Counted from the first letter of the stretch, positions 26,056-35,169 are shown. The stretch is DNA of 64,000 nt from Salinibacterium amurskyense (GCF_002797685.1 NZ_PGFH01000001.1:1488001-1552000), one strand, 5' to 3'. Numbers and translations: made by a program. Notes: a model not told the origin generated them from the sequence alone.

Positions 26056-27492
26056 TTAGACGCCGAAGTACAGTTCGTACTCGTACGGGTGCGGGCGCTG
26101 TGCGAACGGAAGCAGTTCGTTCGTACGCTTGTAGTCGATCCACGTCTCGATGAGGTCCTTGGTGAAGACGTTGCCTTCCATGAGGAACTCGTGGTCAGCT
26201 TCAAGGGCTACAAGTGCCTCTTCGAGCGAAGCGGGAACCTGAGGGATCAGGCGGGCTTCCTCGGGAGGCAATTCGTAGAGGTCCTTGTCAACGGGCTCGT
26301 GCGGCTCAATCTTGTTCTTGATGCCGTCGAGGCCAGCCATGAGCTGCGCAGCGAATGCGAGGTAAGGGTTACCCGAAGCGTCAGGCGCGCGGAACTCGAT
26401 GCGCTTGGCCTTGGGGTTGGTTCCCGTGATCGGAATACGGATGGACGCCGAACGGTTTCCGGCCGAGTACACGAGGTTTACGGGAGCTTCGAATCCGGGG
26501 ATCAGGCGACGGTACGAGTTGACCGTGGGGTTCGTGAACGCGAGCACAGCAGGTGCGTGCTTGAGGAGTCCACCGATGTACCAGCGAGCGGTGTCGCTGA
26601 GTCCGCCGTAGCCCTTCTCGTCGTAGAACAACGGGGTGCCGTCGTTCCACAGCGACTGGTGGGTGTGCATACCCGAACCGTTGTCGCCGAAGAGCGGCTT
26701 CGGCATGAACGTTGCGGTCTTGCCCCACTCGTTCGCCGTGTTCTTGACGATGTACTTGAACTTGAGGATGTCGTCACCGGCGTGAACGAGGGTGTCGAAC
26801 TTGTAGTTGATCTCACCCTGGCCTGCGGTGCCGACCTCGTGGTGGCTGCGCTCGACCTCGAGTCCGACATCGATGAGCTTCACGACGATGTCGTCGCGGA
26901 GGTCAGCGTGCTGGTCAACGGGGGAGACGGGGAAGTAGCCACCCTTGAAGGGGGTCTTGTTGGCGAGGTTTCCGCCTTCTTCGGTGCGGCCGCTGTTCCA
27001 GGCACCTTCGCTGGAATCAACTTCGTAGAAGCTCTTGTTGGCCTTCACTTCGTAACGCACGTCGTCAAAGATGTAGAACTCTGCTTCGGAGGCGAAGAAT
27101 GCGGTGTCCGCAATTCCCGTTGAAGCAAGGTACTTTTCTGCCTTCTTGGCAACCTGGCGCGGGTCTCGAGCGTAGATCTCGCCGTTGCGGGGGTTGTAGA
27201 TGTCGAAGATGATGATGAGGGTGCGCTCGACGCGGAAGGGGTCGACGTACGCGGTAGTGACGTCGGGGATCAGCTGGAGATCCGACTCGTGGATTGACTG
27301 GAAGCCACGAATCGATGAACCATCGAAGAGCTGGCCGACAGCGAAGAAGTCTTCGTCGACTGAAGCTGCGGGAATGTTGAAGTGCTGCTGGATACCGGGC
27401 AAGTCGGTAAACCGGATGTCGACGAACTTGACGTCTGTGTCCTTGATGAAAGCAAGAACCTCAGACGAATTGGTAAACTTCGGATGAGACAT
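26056..27492 (-). CDS. glnA1: Type I glutamine synthetase, GlnA1 (adenylylatable)
   Basis: A 478-residue dodecameric glutamine synthetase, the main ammonium-assimilating enzyme. Motifs: [54 protein letters not shown] and NRSASIRIP. The adenylylation site is Tyr406 in [12 protein letters not shown]; length and tyrosine number equal those of Mycobacterium tuberculosis GlnA1. The start is ATG 27492 ([12 protein letters not shown]), with GGAG about 10 nt upstream; the frame is open further but those residues do not fit the family. A GlnR-like box lies 73-110 nt upstream, next to a TACCCT -10 candidate. The gene is transcribed away from the RDD gene. Confidence 0.97.
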   Translation of the reverse strand: MSHPKFTNSSEVLAFIKDTDVKFVDIRFTDLPGIQQHFNIPAASVDEDFFAVGQLFDGSSIRGFQSIHESDLQLIPDVTTAYVDPFRVERTLIIIFDIYNPRNGEIYARDPRQVAKKAEKYLASTGIADTAFFASEAEFYIFDDVRYEVKANKSFYEVDSSEGAWNSGRTEEGGNLANKTPFKGGYFPVSPVDQHADLRDDIVVKLIDVGLEVERSHHEVGTAGQGEINYKFDTLVHAGDDILKFKYIVKNTANEWGKTATFMPKPLFGDNGSGMHTHQSLWNDGTPLFYDEKGYGGLSDTARWYIGGLLKHAPAVLAFTNPTVNSYRRLIPGFEAPVNLVYSAGNRSASIRIPITGTNPKAKRIEFRAPDASGNPYLAFAAQLMAGLDGIKNKIEPHEPVDKDLYELPPEEARLIPQVPASLEEALVALEADHEFLMEGNVFTKDLIETWIDYKRTNELLPFAQRPHPYEYELYFGV

Positions 27493-27548
27493 TGAGTGGA
27501 ACTCCAAGGGGTTCATTTGGTGATCGGCTGTCGTTACAACCACCTCTT

Positions 27549-27554
27549 AGGGTA
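27549..27554 (-). promoter_or_regulatory. Candidate -10 box of glnA1
   Basis: TACCCT on the minus strand fits the TANNNT pattern. It lies 10 nt downstream of the GlnR-like box, so the box would cover the -35 region. Confidence 0.4.
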
Positions 27555-27564
27555 CAGAACCCGA

Positions 27565-27602
27565 GTTTCGACGTCACGTCAGAAATGTTTCCGGCATGTT
27601 AC
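27565..27602 (-). promoter_or_regulatory. GlnR-like operator upstream of glnA1
   Basis: Read on the minus strand the site is GTAAC-n6-GAAAC-n6-GACGT-n6-GAAAC. The Streptomyces GlnR box is gTnAc-n6-GaAAc-n6-GtnAC-n6-GaAAc. Three of the four half-sites match fully and the spacing is exact; the third half-site is poor. GlnR itself is not in this window. Confidence 0.7.
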
Positions 27603-27617
27603 GCGCCCACGGTTCGT

Positions 27618-27623
27618 TAGGCT
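27618..27623 (+). promoter_or_regulatory. Candidate -10 box of leaderless RDD transcript
   Basis: TAGGCT is followed by 6 nt and the GTG start at 27630. Confidence 0.5.
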
Positions 27624-27629
27624 GGTGAA

Positions 27630-28034
27630 GTGAACCAGCAAGCAACAACCCCCGACGAGTGGCCAGGTAAAAGAATCGGGCTTCCCGCGGAAGGCCCGAG
27701 ATCAATAGGTCGCTTCGGCCGCCGGTTAGTAGCCCTCGCTATTGATTGGGGCTTTGCGGTTGTCGTCTCAATCGCCTTCTTCGACTACGACGCTTTTGCT
27801 ACGCTCGGCATCTTCGTGGCGGCCCAAGTCGTGTTGCTGATTACGGCCAATGGAAGCTTCGGTCATCTGATTACCGGAATGCGAGTAGTGCCGGTGACCG
27901 GCGGCATGCTGGGTGTCTGGCGTCCTCTCGTTCGCACGATTCTGATGGCACTGGTCATTCCTGCAGTGATTTGGGATGTCGACCAGCGCGGCATGCACGA
28001 TCGTCTCGCTGGCACGCTCTTGGTGCGTCGCTAG
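27630..28034 (+). CDS. RDD family membrane protein
   Basis: A 134-residue protein of the RDD family, small membrane proteins of mostly unknown role that are found beside glnA in many Actinobacteria. The N-terminal cytoplasmic part ends in GRFGRRLVALAIDWGFAVVVSIAF, holding the R..D motif that names the family. A second segment (TLGIFVAAQVVLLITANGSFGHLITGMRV) and a third (PLVRTILMALVIPAVIWDVD) follow. The end, DQRGMHDRLAGTLLVRR, is the classic RDD C-terminus. GTG 27630 is 6 nt after TAGGCT and lacks a Shine-Dalgarno sequence, so it is probably leaderless. Function unknown. Confidence 0.88.
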   Translation: MNQQATTPDEWPGKRIGLPAEGPRSIGRFGRRLVALAIDWGFAVVVSIAFFDYDAFATLGIFVAAQVVLLITANGSFGHLITGMRVVPVTGGMLGVWRPLVRTILMALVIPAVIWDVDQRGMHDRLAGTLLVRR

Positions 28035-28076
28035 TCGCTCTACCGGCACGGAAGTCACGGCGGTTAACGCACGAAA

Positions 28077-28100
28077 CCGACACGCCCTGGGGCATGTCGG
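28077..28100. terminator. Hairpin between the convergent RDD and DUF4191 genes
   Basis: CCGACA and TGTCGG pair at the base with GCC/GGC-type pairing inside. There is no strong T-run. It probably acts as a weak shared terminator. Confidence 0.45.
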
Positions 28101-28117
28101 CTTCAGTGACGAAAACC

Positions 28118-28834
28118 TTAGGCGCGCTGCGAACGCTGAGCGCGAGCCTTCATCGGGTCAATTCCCTTGGGAATCGGAAGGCTGTTCTTATCGAGTGATG
28201 TCAGCCGGTTGGTGATGGCGAGAATCTCTGGCTTGCGCAGTACGTTCTTGAGTCGACCGAGTGCCGGAGCTAGCTTGTGTAGTGCTACCGAGTCGGCGTC
28301 GGGGCCGACGTAGATGAAGTGCACGGGGACGTTGGGTAGGAAGCGGTTCATCTTGCGACGTTCATCTTCGAGCATCTTCTGGGTGCGGCTGCGGGGGCCC
28401 TCGCCGATCAGCGCAATGCCGCCCTTGCCGACCGCGCGGTAGACAGCATCCTGAGTCTTGGGGCTGATCGCTACGGGCATTTCGCTTGCGGTCCACCCGC
28501 GGCGAAGAGAGCTCTTCAAGACAGCGCCTACAGCGCCCGGCTGACCTGCGATTTGAGAGTAAGCAGCGCGTTCGGCGCGACGGCCCAGGACGATGAGGAA
28601 GGCGAGGAGACCTGCCATCACGCCGGCCACGATGTAGAGCACGAAGCCGAGAACATTCTCTGACGATAGAAGGAAAGCCAAGGCGAGACCGATAAGAATC
28701 GGCAGCAGGAAGGCCAACAGGAAGAACCAAATCGCGAGGTTGTCGTACCGTCGCGTCATCTGGAAAACCTGGTACATCTGCTTGATGCGACCGGGTTCTT
28801 TTTGAGCCTTGGGGGTCTTTTCGCTGCGTGCCAT
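28118..28834 (-). CDS. DUF4191 membrane protein
   Basis: A 238-residue protein. After a basic N-terminus (MARSEKTPKAQKEPGRIKQMYQVFQMTRRYD) come two membrane helices, about 32-56 and 63-82, and then a soluble C-terminal domain with VYRAVGKGGIALIGEGP and PVHFIYVGPDADSVALHKL. This architecture and the KQMYQVFQMTRR block are typical of DUF4191, an actinobacterial family of unknown function usually found near the lipoyl synthase and glnA genes. The minus-strand TATCCT box sits 6 nt before the ATG, suggesting a leaderless transcript. No catalytic motif is visible. Confidence 0.85.
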   Translation of the reverse strand: MARSEKTPKAQKEPGRIKQMYQVFQMTRRYDNLAIWFFLLAFLLPILIGLALAFLLSSENVLGFVLYIVAGVMAGLLAFLIVLGRRAERAAYSQIAGQPGAVGAVLKSSLRRGWTASEMPVAISPKTQDAVYRAVGKGGIALIGEGPRSRTQKMLEDERRKMNRFLPNVPVHFIYVGPDADSVALHKLAPALGRLKNVLRKPEILAITNRLTSLDKNSLPIPKGIDPMKARAQRSQRA

Positions 28835-28840
28835 GGTTCT

Positions 28841-28846
28841 AGGATA
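28841..28846 (-). promoter_or_regulatory. Candidate -10 box of leaderless DUF4191 transcript
   Basis: TATCCT on the minus strand lies 6 nt before the ATG at 28834. Confidence 0.45.
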
Positions 28847-28952
28847 AGGCCTCCAGCGGTTCTATGAATTCGTAGAGCGCATAGATTTTGTTTCGCCCGC
28901 GGTAAGCCGAGGATCGAGTGCTCTAGTCCTCCAGTTTTCCGGCACCCTCACC

Positions 28953-30518
28953 GTGATCCCCATGTTCGTGCGCGAACTACATCGCGACTCACCAACACGC
29001 GAAGCTGAGCCGGTGAACGAGAACACTATTGCGGGCTATCGCACGATTCGGTCGCTGAGAGAGAACGCTGAGTCTCAGACGATCTTGGTCCGTGCGAGCG
29101 CCCACGCGGGCGCAGAAGCGCTTGTCGAGTTGAAGACCGTTAAGCGCTTTGAGGCTGGCGCCGCGGTGTCGCGCATACTCTCGGAGATTGAGTGCGGCGT
29201 CCGAGCGCAGGGGGAGTCCGTCTGTCTGGTTGAAGACATCGCGGCGGCTCCCGATGGTTCGCCAGTGATCGTGTCGTCGTGGCAGAGCGGAGGAACGCTT
29301 CGTCGCCTCTTGCGGGAGCGGGAGGCATTGCGGCCAGGCGAGGCGATCACGATTCTGGCCCCACTGAGCGCTGCTCTGGGTCGGGTTCATCGGGCTGGTG
29401 TCGTGCTGGGCGTGATCACGCCAGATAGCATCCATTTCGATGCGGCAGGACGACCGTTCTTCGCCGAGTGGGAACATGCGCAGTCGAGGGAGACCTCTCC
29501 CACGCCAAAGGACTTGCAATGGGACTCCGCATTCCAAGCGGACCGCCTGCACTTCGCCACCCTCGCTTGTGGAGTACTCGCGGCGGTTAGAGCGGACCGA
29601 GAAATTGAGCGACGTGCCGCAGCGCTAACGGAGTGGCTGAGCGACATCGAACAGAGTTCCTCGTCCGTGTGGGAGCTTGATTGGGAACGTAAGCTTTTTG
29701 AGCTGGGGGCGCCCGAACCCGTGCGGCTCGATCTGGAGCGCGAATCCTCGCCTGCTCACCCTGAGCCGGTCCTATTCGACCGCAGCGCACTTGTGACGCC
29801 GCTGCCCGACGGTGCGAAGTCTGAGTGGGGCGCTGTATTCGCGCTGCCGCCCGGTATTCAGCGCAGCGTTGGCGAGACGGCTCACCGTATCCGCGGATTC
29901 TTCGACGGCGTGGTCGGCGCGGCGCGAAGATGGTGCGCACCGGTGCGAAAGCGAACGTGGGTCATCGCCGCAGCGGGAGCTCTCGCGCTCGGGCTGGCTG
30001 CGGCTCTACTGCTCACCGATGATGCGGATGCGGGCGCGGATGCCAGCGCAGAAGCCTCCAACGCACTCTCCGCCTCCGATAGCGGAAGCGATACCCCAGA
30101 TGTCTCGGCTGCCGGCGCGGAACCGAGCAGCGATGGAGAGTCTGCCGCTGCCCCGGAGATCGGGGCGACGAGTGGTGCCGGGGGACTAGCCGAGGATCCG
30201 CTCGAGGCGCTCCCCACTCTCCTGGCGACTCGCGCAGATTGTCTTCGGGATCTCTCAGTGAAGTGTCTCGGCGCGGTGTCGCGTAGTGAATCGCCAGCAT
30301 TCGCCGCGGACTCCGCCGTGATCAGTGAGGTGCTCGCGGGGGCAGAACTCTCCTCTGACGCGCTTTTCGACGCGGCTCGTGCCGTCGAGGTGCAGCGTTT
30401 GGGCGACAGCGTGCTCTTCGAGTTTGAATCGCCGCGGGACGAAAGCAAACCGGCCTCGCTCCTTCTGGTGAAGGGCGAGGCCGGTTGGCGAATCAGGAGC
30501 TATACGCTCCCTCGATGA
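28953..30518 (+). CDS. Predicted membrane pseudokinase (degenerate Ser/Thr-kinase fold)
   Basis: A protein of up to 521 residues whose N-terminal 250 residues look like a protein-kinase fold without catalysis. The segment at 146-174, HRAGVVLGVITPDSIHFDAAGRPFFAEWE, aligns with the kinase catalytic loop (HGDLKPxNI) and the DFG motif. The catalytic Asp is replaced (LGVITPDSI) and DFG reads AEW. A beta-3-like lysine may remain in VELK (Lys61). One membrane helix at about 335-354 is followed by an Ala/Ser/Asp-rich linker and a small C-terminal domain (about 425-521), which should lie outside the cell. Start uncertain: GTG 28953 is the longest; GTG 29013 (MNENTIAGYRTIR) is equally credible. It could sense or scaffold rather than phosphorylate; this is inference. 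Confidence 0.7.
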   Translation: MIPMFVRELHRDSPTREAEPVNENTIAGYRTIRSLRENAESQTILVRASAHAGAEALVELKTVKRFEAGAAVSRILSEIECGVRAQGESVCLVEDIAAAPDGSPVIVSSWQSGGTLRRLLREREALRPGEAITILAPLSAALGRVHRAGVVLGVITPDSIHFDAAGRPFFAEWEHAQSRETSPTPKDLQWDSAFQADRLHFATLACGVLAAVRADREIERRAAALTEWLSDIEQSSSSVWELDWERKLFELGAPEPVRLDLERESSPAHPEPVLFDRSALVTPLPDGAKSEWGAVFALPPGIQRSVGETAHRIRGFFDGVVGAARRWCAPVRKRTWVIAAAGALALGLAAALLLTDDADAGADASAEASNALSASDSGSDTPDVSAAGAEPSSDGESAAAPEIGATSGAGGLAEDPLEALPTLLATRADCLRDLSVKCLGAVSRSESPAFAADSAVISEVLAGAELSSDALFDAARAVEVQRLGDSVLFEFESPRDESKPASLLLVKGEAGWRIRSYTLPR

Positions 30519-30529
30519 TGCGGGGTGAC

Positions 30530-32047
30530 TTAGATTCCGAGCTTGTCGGCGAAGTCGCCACCCTCGAGGCGCTTCTTCATGTCGACGAGGAAGCCTGCGG
30601 CATCCGCGCCGTCAACGATGCGGTGGTCGTAGCTCAGTGCGAGGTAGACCATCGAACGGATCGCGATGGAGTCACCATTGGCGTCGCTGATTACGACGGG
30701 CTTCTTGGTGACAATTCCGGTTCCGAGAATTGCCGACTGGGGCAAGAACACCACGGGAGTGTCGAACAGTGCACCGCGTGAGCCGGTGTTGGTCAGCGTG
30801 AACGTTCCGCCCGAGAGCTCATCAGGAGTGAGCTTGTTATCGCGGGTGCGAGCTGCAAGATCAGCGATCTCGCCAGCAAGGCCTGCGATGTCAAGCGAGG
30901 CAGCGTCGCGGATGACTGGCGTGAGCAATCCACGTTCAGTGTCAACAGCAATGCTGATGTTTTCCTGCGCCGGGTAGACGATCGAGTTGTCCTCGATTGT
31001 TGCGTTGATGATCGGGTGCGCGGTGAGCGCCTCCGCTGCAGCCAAAGCAAAGAACGGCAGGAACGAAAGCTTCGTGCCGGTCTTGGCGAGGAAGTCATCT
31101 TTTACCTTGTTGCGGAAGTTCGCAACAGCGGTGACATCAACTTCGACGACTGACGTGAGCTGTGCCGATGACTGCATCGAGAGCACTGCGCGCTCGGCAA
31201 TGACCTTGCGCAGACGCGACATCGGAACAGTGGTTCCGCGCAATGGCGAAACTTCGAGCGGTGCCGATGCGGCAGCGGGTGCTGCAGCTTCCGGTGCCGA
31301 ACTCGTGGCCTGCTCGCTTGCAGCAAGAACATCCTGCTTGCGGATGCGGCCGCCGACGCCCGTTCCAGTGATCGTGCTCAGGTCGACACCGCGCTCGTTC
31401 GCGAGCTTGCGCACGAGAGGAGTGAGGTATCCAGCCTGCGAGTCGTCGCTGTCGTCCGAGTCAGTTGCTGCAGGTGCAGTTTCTTCAGCGGGAGCGGCGG
31501 GTGCTTCTGCCTCGGGGGCAGCGGCGGGCGCTTCCTCGGCGGCAGGAGTGGCGTCTTCGGCAGGAGCCTCAGGGGCTACCGCAGGAGCCTGCTCAGTCGC
31601 GGCAGGAGCAGCGGACTCGGCAGCGGGTGCCGCCTCAGCTGCGGGTGCCTCGGCTGCAGGAGCTTCGGCTGCTGGAGCCTCAGCTGCAGGCGCAGCCTGC
31701 TCCGCCGGCGCTTCAGTAGCAGGTGCCGCTTCTTCAGCCGGTGCTGCTTCAGCAGCGGGTGCTGCTTCTTCAGCGGGAGCTTCTTCTGCGGGAGCGTCTC
31801 CGCCGCCCGAACCGTCGCCGATCTTTACGAGCGCGGTGCCCACTTCAACTGTTTCGTCTTCGGCAACCAAGATCTCTTCGATGACACCGGCGACGGGAGA
31901 AGGAATCTCCGTGTCGACCTTGTCAGTCGAGACCTCGAGCAGGGGCTCGTCAACCTCTACACGCTCGCCGACTTGCTTCAGCCAGCGGGTCACCGTGCCC
32001 TCGGTGACACTCTCTCCGAGTGCCGGAAGGTTAACGGATTCGCTCAT
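30530..32047 (-). CDS. sucB: 2-oxoacid dehydrogenase E2 (dihydrolipoamide acyltransferase), single lipoyl domain
   Basis: A 505-residue E2 core protein. Lipoyl domain at 1-77 with the lipoylated Lys43 in [12 protein letters not shown]. Then comes a long Ala/Pro/Glu-rich swinging-arm linker (about 80-205), an E3/E1-binding domain (about 210-250, [34 protein letters not shown]), and the acyltransferase domain with His475 and Asp479 in SYDHRIVDG. In Actinobacteria a single E2 of this type is thought to serve both pyruvate and 2-oxoglutarate dehydrogenases, so sucB versus aceF/dlaT naming is partly convention. It lies downstream of lpd on the same strand (60 nt gap), a typical pairing. Confidence 0.92.
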   Translation of the reverse strand: MSESVNLPALGESVTEGTVTRWLKQVGERVEVDEPLLEVSTDKVDTEIPSPVAGVIEEILVAEDETVEVGTALVKIGDGSGGGDAPAEEAPAEEAAPAAEAAPAEEAAPATEAPAEQAAPAAEAPAAEAPAAEAPAAEAAPAAESAAPAATEQAPAVAPEAPAEDATPAAEEAPAAAPEAEAPAAPAEETAPAATDSDDSDDSQAGYLTPLVRKLANERGVDLSTITGTGVGGRIRKQDVLAASEQATSSAPEAAAPAAASAPLEVSPLRGTTVPMSRLRKVIAERAVLSMQSSAQLTSVVEVDVTAVANFRNKVKDDFLAKTGTKLSFLPFFALAAAEALTAHPIINATIEDNSIVYPAQENISIAVDTERGLLTPVIRDAASLDIAGLAGEIADLAARTRDNKLTPDELSGGTFTLTNTGSRGALFDTPVVFLPQSAILGTGIVTKKPVVISDANGDSIAIRSMVYLALSYDHRIVDGADAAGFLVDMKKRLEGGDFADKLGI

Positions 32048-32107
32048 CAGTACTGCTCCTTTGTGATGCTTGTCATCAATAGCTTAGTTCCGTGGTTGAG
32101 GCGGAGC

Positions 32108-33481
32108 CTAGACCGCGTGAAGCGGCTTGCCTGCCAGAGCGAGAAATGCCTCGCCGAGGGCTTCATTTTGGGTGGGGTGTGCGTGAAGCAGCGGCGTGAT
32201 GTCTTCGGGGTGTGCTTCCCAGTTGACGATGAGCTGTGCTTCACCGATCAGTTCGCCAACGCGAGCTCCGATCATGTGAACTCCGATAACGGGGCCGTCG
32301 ACAACGCGAACAACCTTGATCGAACCAGCGGTGCCGATGATGGCGCTTTTGCCGTTGCCGCCCAGGTTGTAGTCGTACGCCTTCACGTTTTCAGCGCCGT
32401 GCGCCTCGATAGCCTTAGCTTCCGTTAGGCCGATCGATGCAACCTCGGGGTCGCTGTACGTGACCTTAGGGATATTGAGGTCGTTGATCACGATCGGCTT
32501 GAGGCCGGCGATCTCTTCGACAACAAAGATTCCCTGCTGGAAGCCGCGGTGCGCGAGCTGGAGTCCGGGAACGATGTCTCCCACGGCGTAGACGCCGGGA
32601 ACGTTGGTTGCGAGTCGCTCGTTCGTGAGAACGAAGCCACGATCCATCTCGATGCCGACCTCTTCGAAGCCGAGGCCTGCAGTAGACGGGCCACGGCCGA
32701 CAGCGACGAGCAGAAGCTCTGCTTCAACGGTCTCGCCGTTTTCGAGGGTTACGACGACACCGTCATCGTTCTGCTCAACGCTCTTGAAACGAACGCCGGT
32801 GTGGAAGTTGATGCCACGGCGTCGGAACGCGCGCTCGAACTGCTTGCTGACCGACTCGTCTTCGTTCGGGACGAGGTTGGGGAGACCCTCGATAATCGTG
32901 ACGTCGGCACCCCAGCTCTTCCATACGCTGGAGAACTCCACGCCGATGACGCCGCCACCGAGGACGGCGACCTTCTTGGGAACGAAGTCGAGCTCGAGCG
33001 CCTGCTCCGAGGTGATCACGCGGCCACCGATTTCGAGACCGGGGAGGCTTCGCGAGTACGAGCCCGTCGCCAGGATCACGTTCTTGCCCACGACTGTGTC
33101 TTCGCCAACCTGAACAGTGTTCGGGGCAACAAGCTTGCCTTCGCCCTCGATCACGGTGATGCCGCGCATCTTTATGAGGCCCTGAAGGCCCTTGTACTTG
33201 CTTGCGACGATGTCTTGGCGGTACTTGGTGACGCCGGCGATGTCGATTCCGTCAAGGGTGGTGGTGACGCCATACTTGGCGGCCTCACGGGTGACATCAG
33301 CTACTTCTGCTGAGTGCAGGAGCGCCTTCGTGGGGATGCAACCAACGTGCAGGCAGGTGCCTCCGAGCTTGTTCTTCTCGATCAAGCCAACAGTCATACC
33401 GAGTTCGGCGGCGCGCAACGCTGCTGCGTAGCCACCACTTCCTCCACCAAGAACGACAAGGTCAAAATTGTGCTCAGCCAA
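32108..33481 (-). CDS. lpdA: Dihydrolipoyl dehydrogenase (E3)
   Basis: A 457-residue FAD- and NAD-dependent disulfide oxidoreductase that reoxidises lipoyl groups in the 2-oxoacid dehydrogenase complexes. FAD turn VVLGGGSGGYAAALRAAELG. The redox pair is Cys43/Cys48 in GGTCLHVGCIPTK. The NAD domain has VAVLGGGVIGVEFSSVW, and YAVGDIVPGLQLAH is the second FAD motif. The catalytic His435 and Glu440 lie in HAHPTQNEAL. The start is TTG 33481 (MAEHNFDLVV): AGGAG lies 8 nt upstream and the longer frame adds residues not found in the family. It is followed by the E2 gene. Confidence 0.96.
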   Translation of the reverse strand: MAEHNFDLVVLGGGSGGYAAALRAAELGMTVGLIEKNKLGGTCLHVGCIPTKALLHSAEVADVTREAAKYGVTTTLDGIDIAGVTKYRQDIVASKYKGLQGLIKMRGITVIEGEGKLVAPNTVQVGEDTVVGKNVILATGSYSRSLPGLEIGGRVITSEQALELDFVPKKVAVLGGGVIGVEFSSVWKSWGADVTIIEGLPNLVPNEDESVSKQFERAFRRRGINFHTGVRFKSVEQNDDGVVVTLENGETVEAELLLVAVGRGPSTAGLGFEEVGIEMDRGFVLTNERLATNVPGVYAVGDIVPGLQLAHRGFQQGIFVVEEIAGLKPIVINDLNIPKVTYSDPEVASIGLTEAKAIEAHGAENVKAYDYNLGGNGKSAIIGTAGSIKVVRVVDGPVIGVHMIGARVGELIGEAQLIVNWEAHPEDITPLLHAHPTQNEALGEAFLALAGKPLHAV

Positions 33482-33580
33482 TACAGCAGCTCCTCTGTAA
33501 GGAATTTGTTCGCCGGAACGCATCGTCTGTAATCAGTGCGACCGGATGGTGCGGAAAGAATCCGCGTTTAAAAAACCTTA

Positions 33581-35068
33581 CTACGGACGGGAAAATTCCT
33601 CGGCCAGTTCAATGAGTGTTCGAACACCGATTCCGGTTGCTCCCTTGCCGACGTAACCCCAGCCGCCACCGCGGTTGTCTGATGGACCGGCGATGTCGAT
33701 GTGCGCCCACGGGATGGTCTCGGTGCTGTCAGCACGCTTTCCCACGAAGTCTTTAAGGAAGGCGGCGGCGATGAGCATGCCACCGGCAGTGTTGCCCGGC
33801 TTGATGTTCGCGATATCGGCGATGTCGGAAGCGAGCAGGGGACGCAGCTCGGGGCTGATCGGCATTGGCCAGAAAGGTTCGCCTACGCGATCTGCGACAG
33901 CGACGACTTGGTTTACCAGGGCCTTGTCGCCCATGGCTCCGGCGTAGCGGTTACCGAGGGCAACGACCGCAGCACCGGTGAGCGTGGCGATATCGACGAT
34001 GGCATCCGGGTTCTCTTCGCTAGCAGCCACGAGCCCGTCGGCCATGACCAGTCGCCCTTCGGCGTCAGTGTTCAGCACTTCGACGGTCTTTCCACCGCGA
34101 ATGGTCAACACGTCATTGGGGCGAATGGCACTTCCCGACGGCATGTTCTCGGCCAGGCAGAGCCACGCTGTGAGGCGCACGTTGGTGCCGAGTTTCGCGC
34201 AGGCCTCTACAACGGCCATCACGGTTGCAGCGCCACTCATGTCGAACTTCATGCCGATCATCGAAAGCCCCGGCTTGAGCGAGAGCCCGCCTGAATCGAA
34301 AGTGATTCCCTTGCCGACGAGCGCAAGGTGCTTGGCGGCGTCAGACGGGGTGTAGCTGATCTTGACGAGGCGCGGTCCTCGAGTCGACCCCTGGCCAACT
34401 CCCAGGATGCCGCCGAAGCCGCCTTCCTCAAGTTCCTTCTCGGCAAAAACTTCTACTTCGACATTGTCGAGTGCCGCGAGCTCGCTGGCGCGATCTGCGA
34501 AGGTAGCGGGGTAAAGCTCGCGAGGAGCTTCATTGACAAGGTCGCGTGTCACATGCGTCGCGTGGGCGATGATGCTGGCGCGCTCGATGAGAGCGGCATC
34601 CGACACCGGGCTGAGAACAGTGATGCTGCTCGCCTGGCTCTTCGCGGCCTCCGGGGGAGTGGAACGGTATGCATCGTAGGAATAGGCGCCGATGGCTGCT
34701 CCTTCGAGTACGGCGAGTGTGTCTTCAGCCGACTCCGCACCGAGAGCTAGGGCGATGTGCGCGGCGCCGCGCAACTGACGTGCGGCGGAACCGGCCGCAT
34801 AACGCAGGCTCTCAGCAGAGGGGGAGGTGTCACCGAGTCCGATAAAAGCGACTGCGGGTGCAGCGATGCCGGTAGCCGGAATGCGGTAGAGCTCATCAGC
34901 AGCCCCAGTGGCGCCAATGACACTGAGCGACTGCTCAAACGATGAAAGCTCTGGCGACGCGTCGACGAGCTTGGGTCCAGAGTCTGTCTTCACCACCCCG
35001 ATAACGAGAACATCGGATTCCAGTTCAGAGGCGGACGAGGTGGACAAGTGCAACGTAGCAACGGTCAT
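33581..35068 (-). CDS. pepA: Leucyl aminopeptidase (M17 family)
   Basis: A 495-residue cytoplasmic metallo-aminopeptidase with two catalytic metals. The C-terminal domain carries GKGITFDSGGLSLKP (Lys and Asp ligands), SGAATVMAVVEA, and NTDAEGRLVMADGL with the Asp and Glu metal ligands and catalytic Arg. The N-terminal macro-like domain occupies about 1-160. Start chosen is ATG 35068 (MTVATLHLSTSSA); the frame is open further upstream, but a TATCAT box lies exactly 6 nt before this ATG and the length matches the family. It is divergent from the PAC2 gene. Confidence 0.94.
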   Translation of the reverse strand: MTVATLHLSTSSASELESDVLVIGVVKTDSGPKLVDASPELSSFEQSLSVIGATGAADELYRIPATGIAAPAVAFIGLGDTSPSAESLRYAAGSAARQLRGAAHIALALGAESAEDTLAVLEGAAIGAYSYDAYRSTPPEAAKSQASSITVLSPVSDAALIERASIIAHATHVTRDLVNEAPRELYPATFADRASELAALDNVEVEVFAEKELEEGGFGGILGVGQGSTRGPRLVKISYTPSDAAKHLALVGKGITFDSGGLSLKPGLSMIGMKFDMSGAATVMAVVEACAKLGTNVRLTAWLCLAENMPSGSAIRPNDVLTIRGGKTVEVLNTDAEGRLVMADGLVAASEENPDAIVDIATLTGAAVVALGNRYAGAMGDKALVNQVVAVADRVGEPFWPMPISPELRPLLASDIADIANIKPGNTAGGMLIAAAFLKDFVGKRADSTETIPWAHIDIAGPSDNRGGGWGYVGKGATGIGVRTLIELAEEFSRP

Positions 35069-35074
35069 ATCCTC

Positions 35075-35080
35075 ATGATA
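35075..35080 (-). promoter_or_regulatory. Candidate -10 box of leaderless pepA transcript
   Basis: TATCAT on the minus strand lies 6 nt before the ATG at 35068. Confidence 0.4.
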
Positions 35081-35157
35081 GCCAGCATCCGTCTGCATGT
35101 TCGCTAGGAGCATGACGTTGTGGAGGCGTTTGAAGAGGATGCTGTCGTGCCCGCGAT

Positions 35158-35163
35158 TAGAGT
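35158..35163 (+). promoter_or_regulatory. Candidate -10 box of the PAC2 gene
   Basis: TAGAGT lies 6 nt before the ATG at 35170. GGAAG between the two could instead act as a very short-spaced ribosome site. Confidence 0.4.
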
Positions 35164-35169
35164 GGAAGC

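Noticed and set aside
26026-27123. 365-codon plus-strand ORF opposite glnA1
   Set aside because: It is antisense to a fully supported glutamine synthetase and shows no domain of its own.
30987-32066. 359-codon plus-strand ORF opposite the E2 gene
   Set aside because: It is antisense of the Ala/Pro/Glu linker, giving Ala/Ser/Gly low complexity; no start signal.
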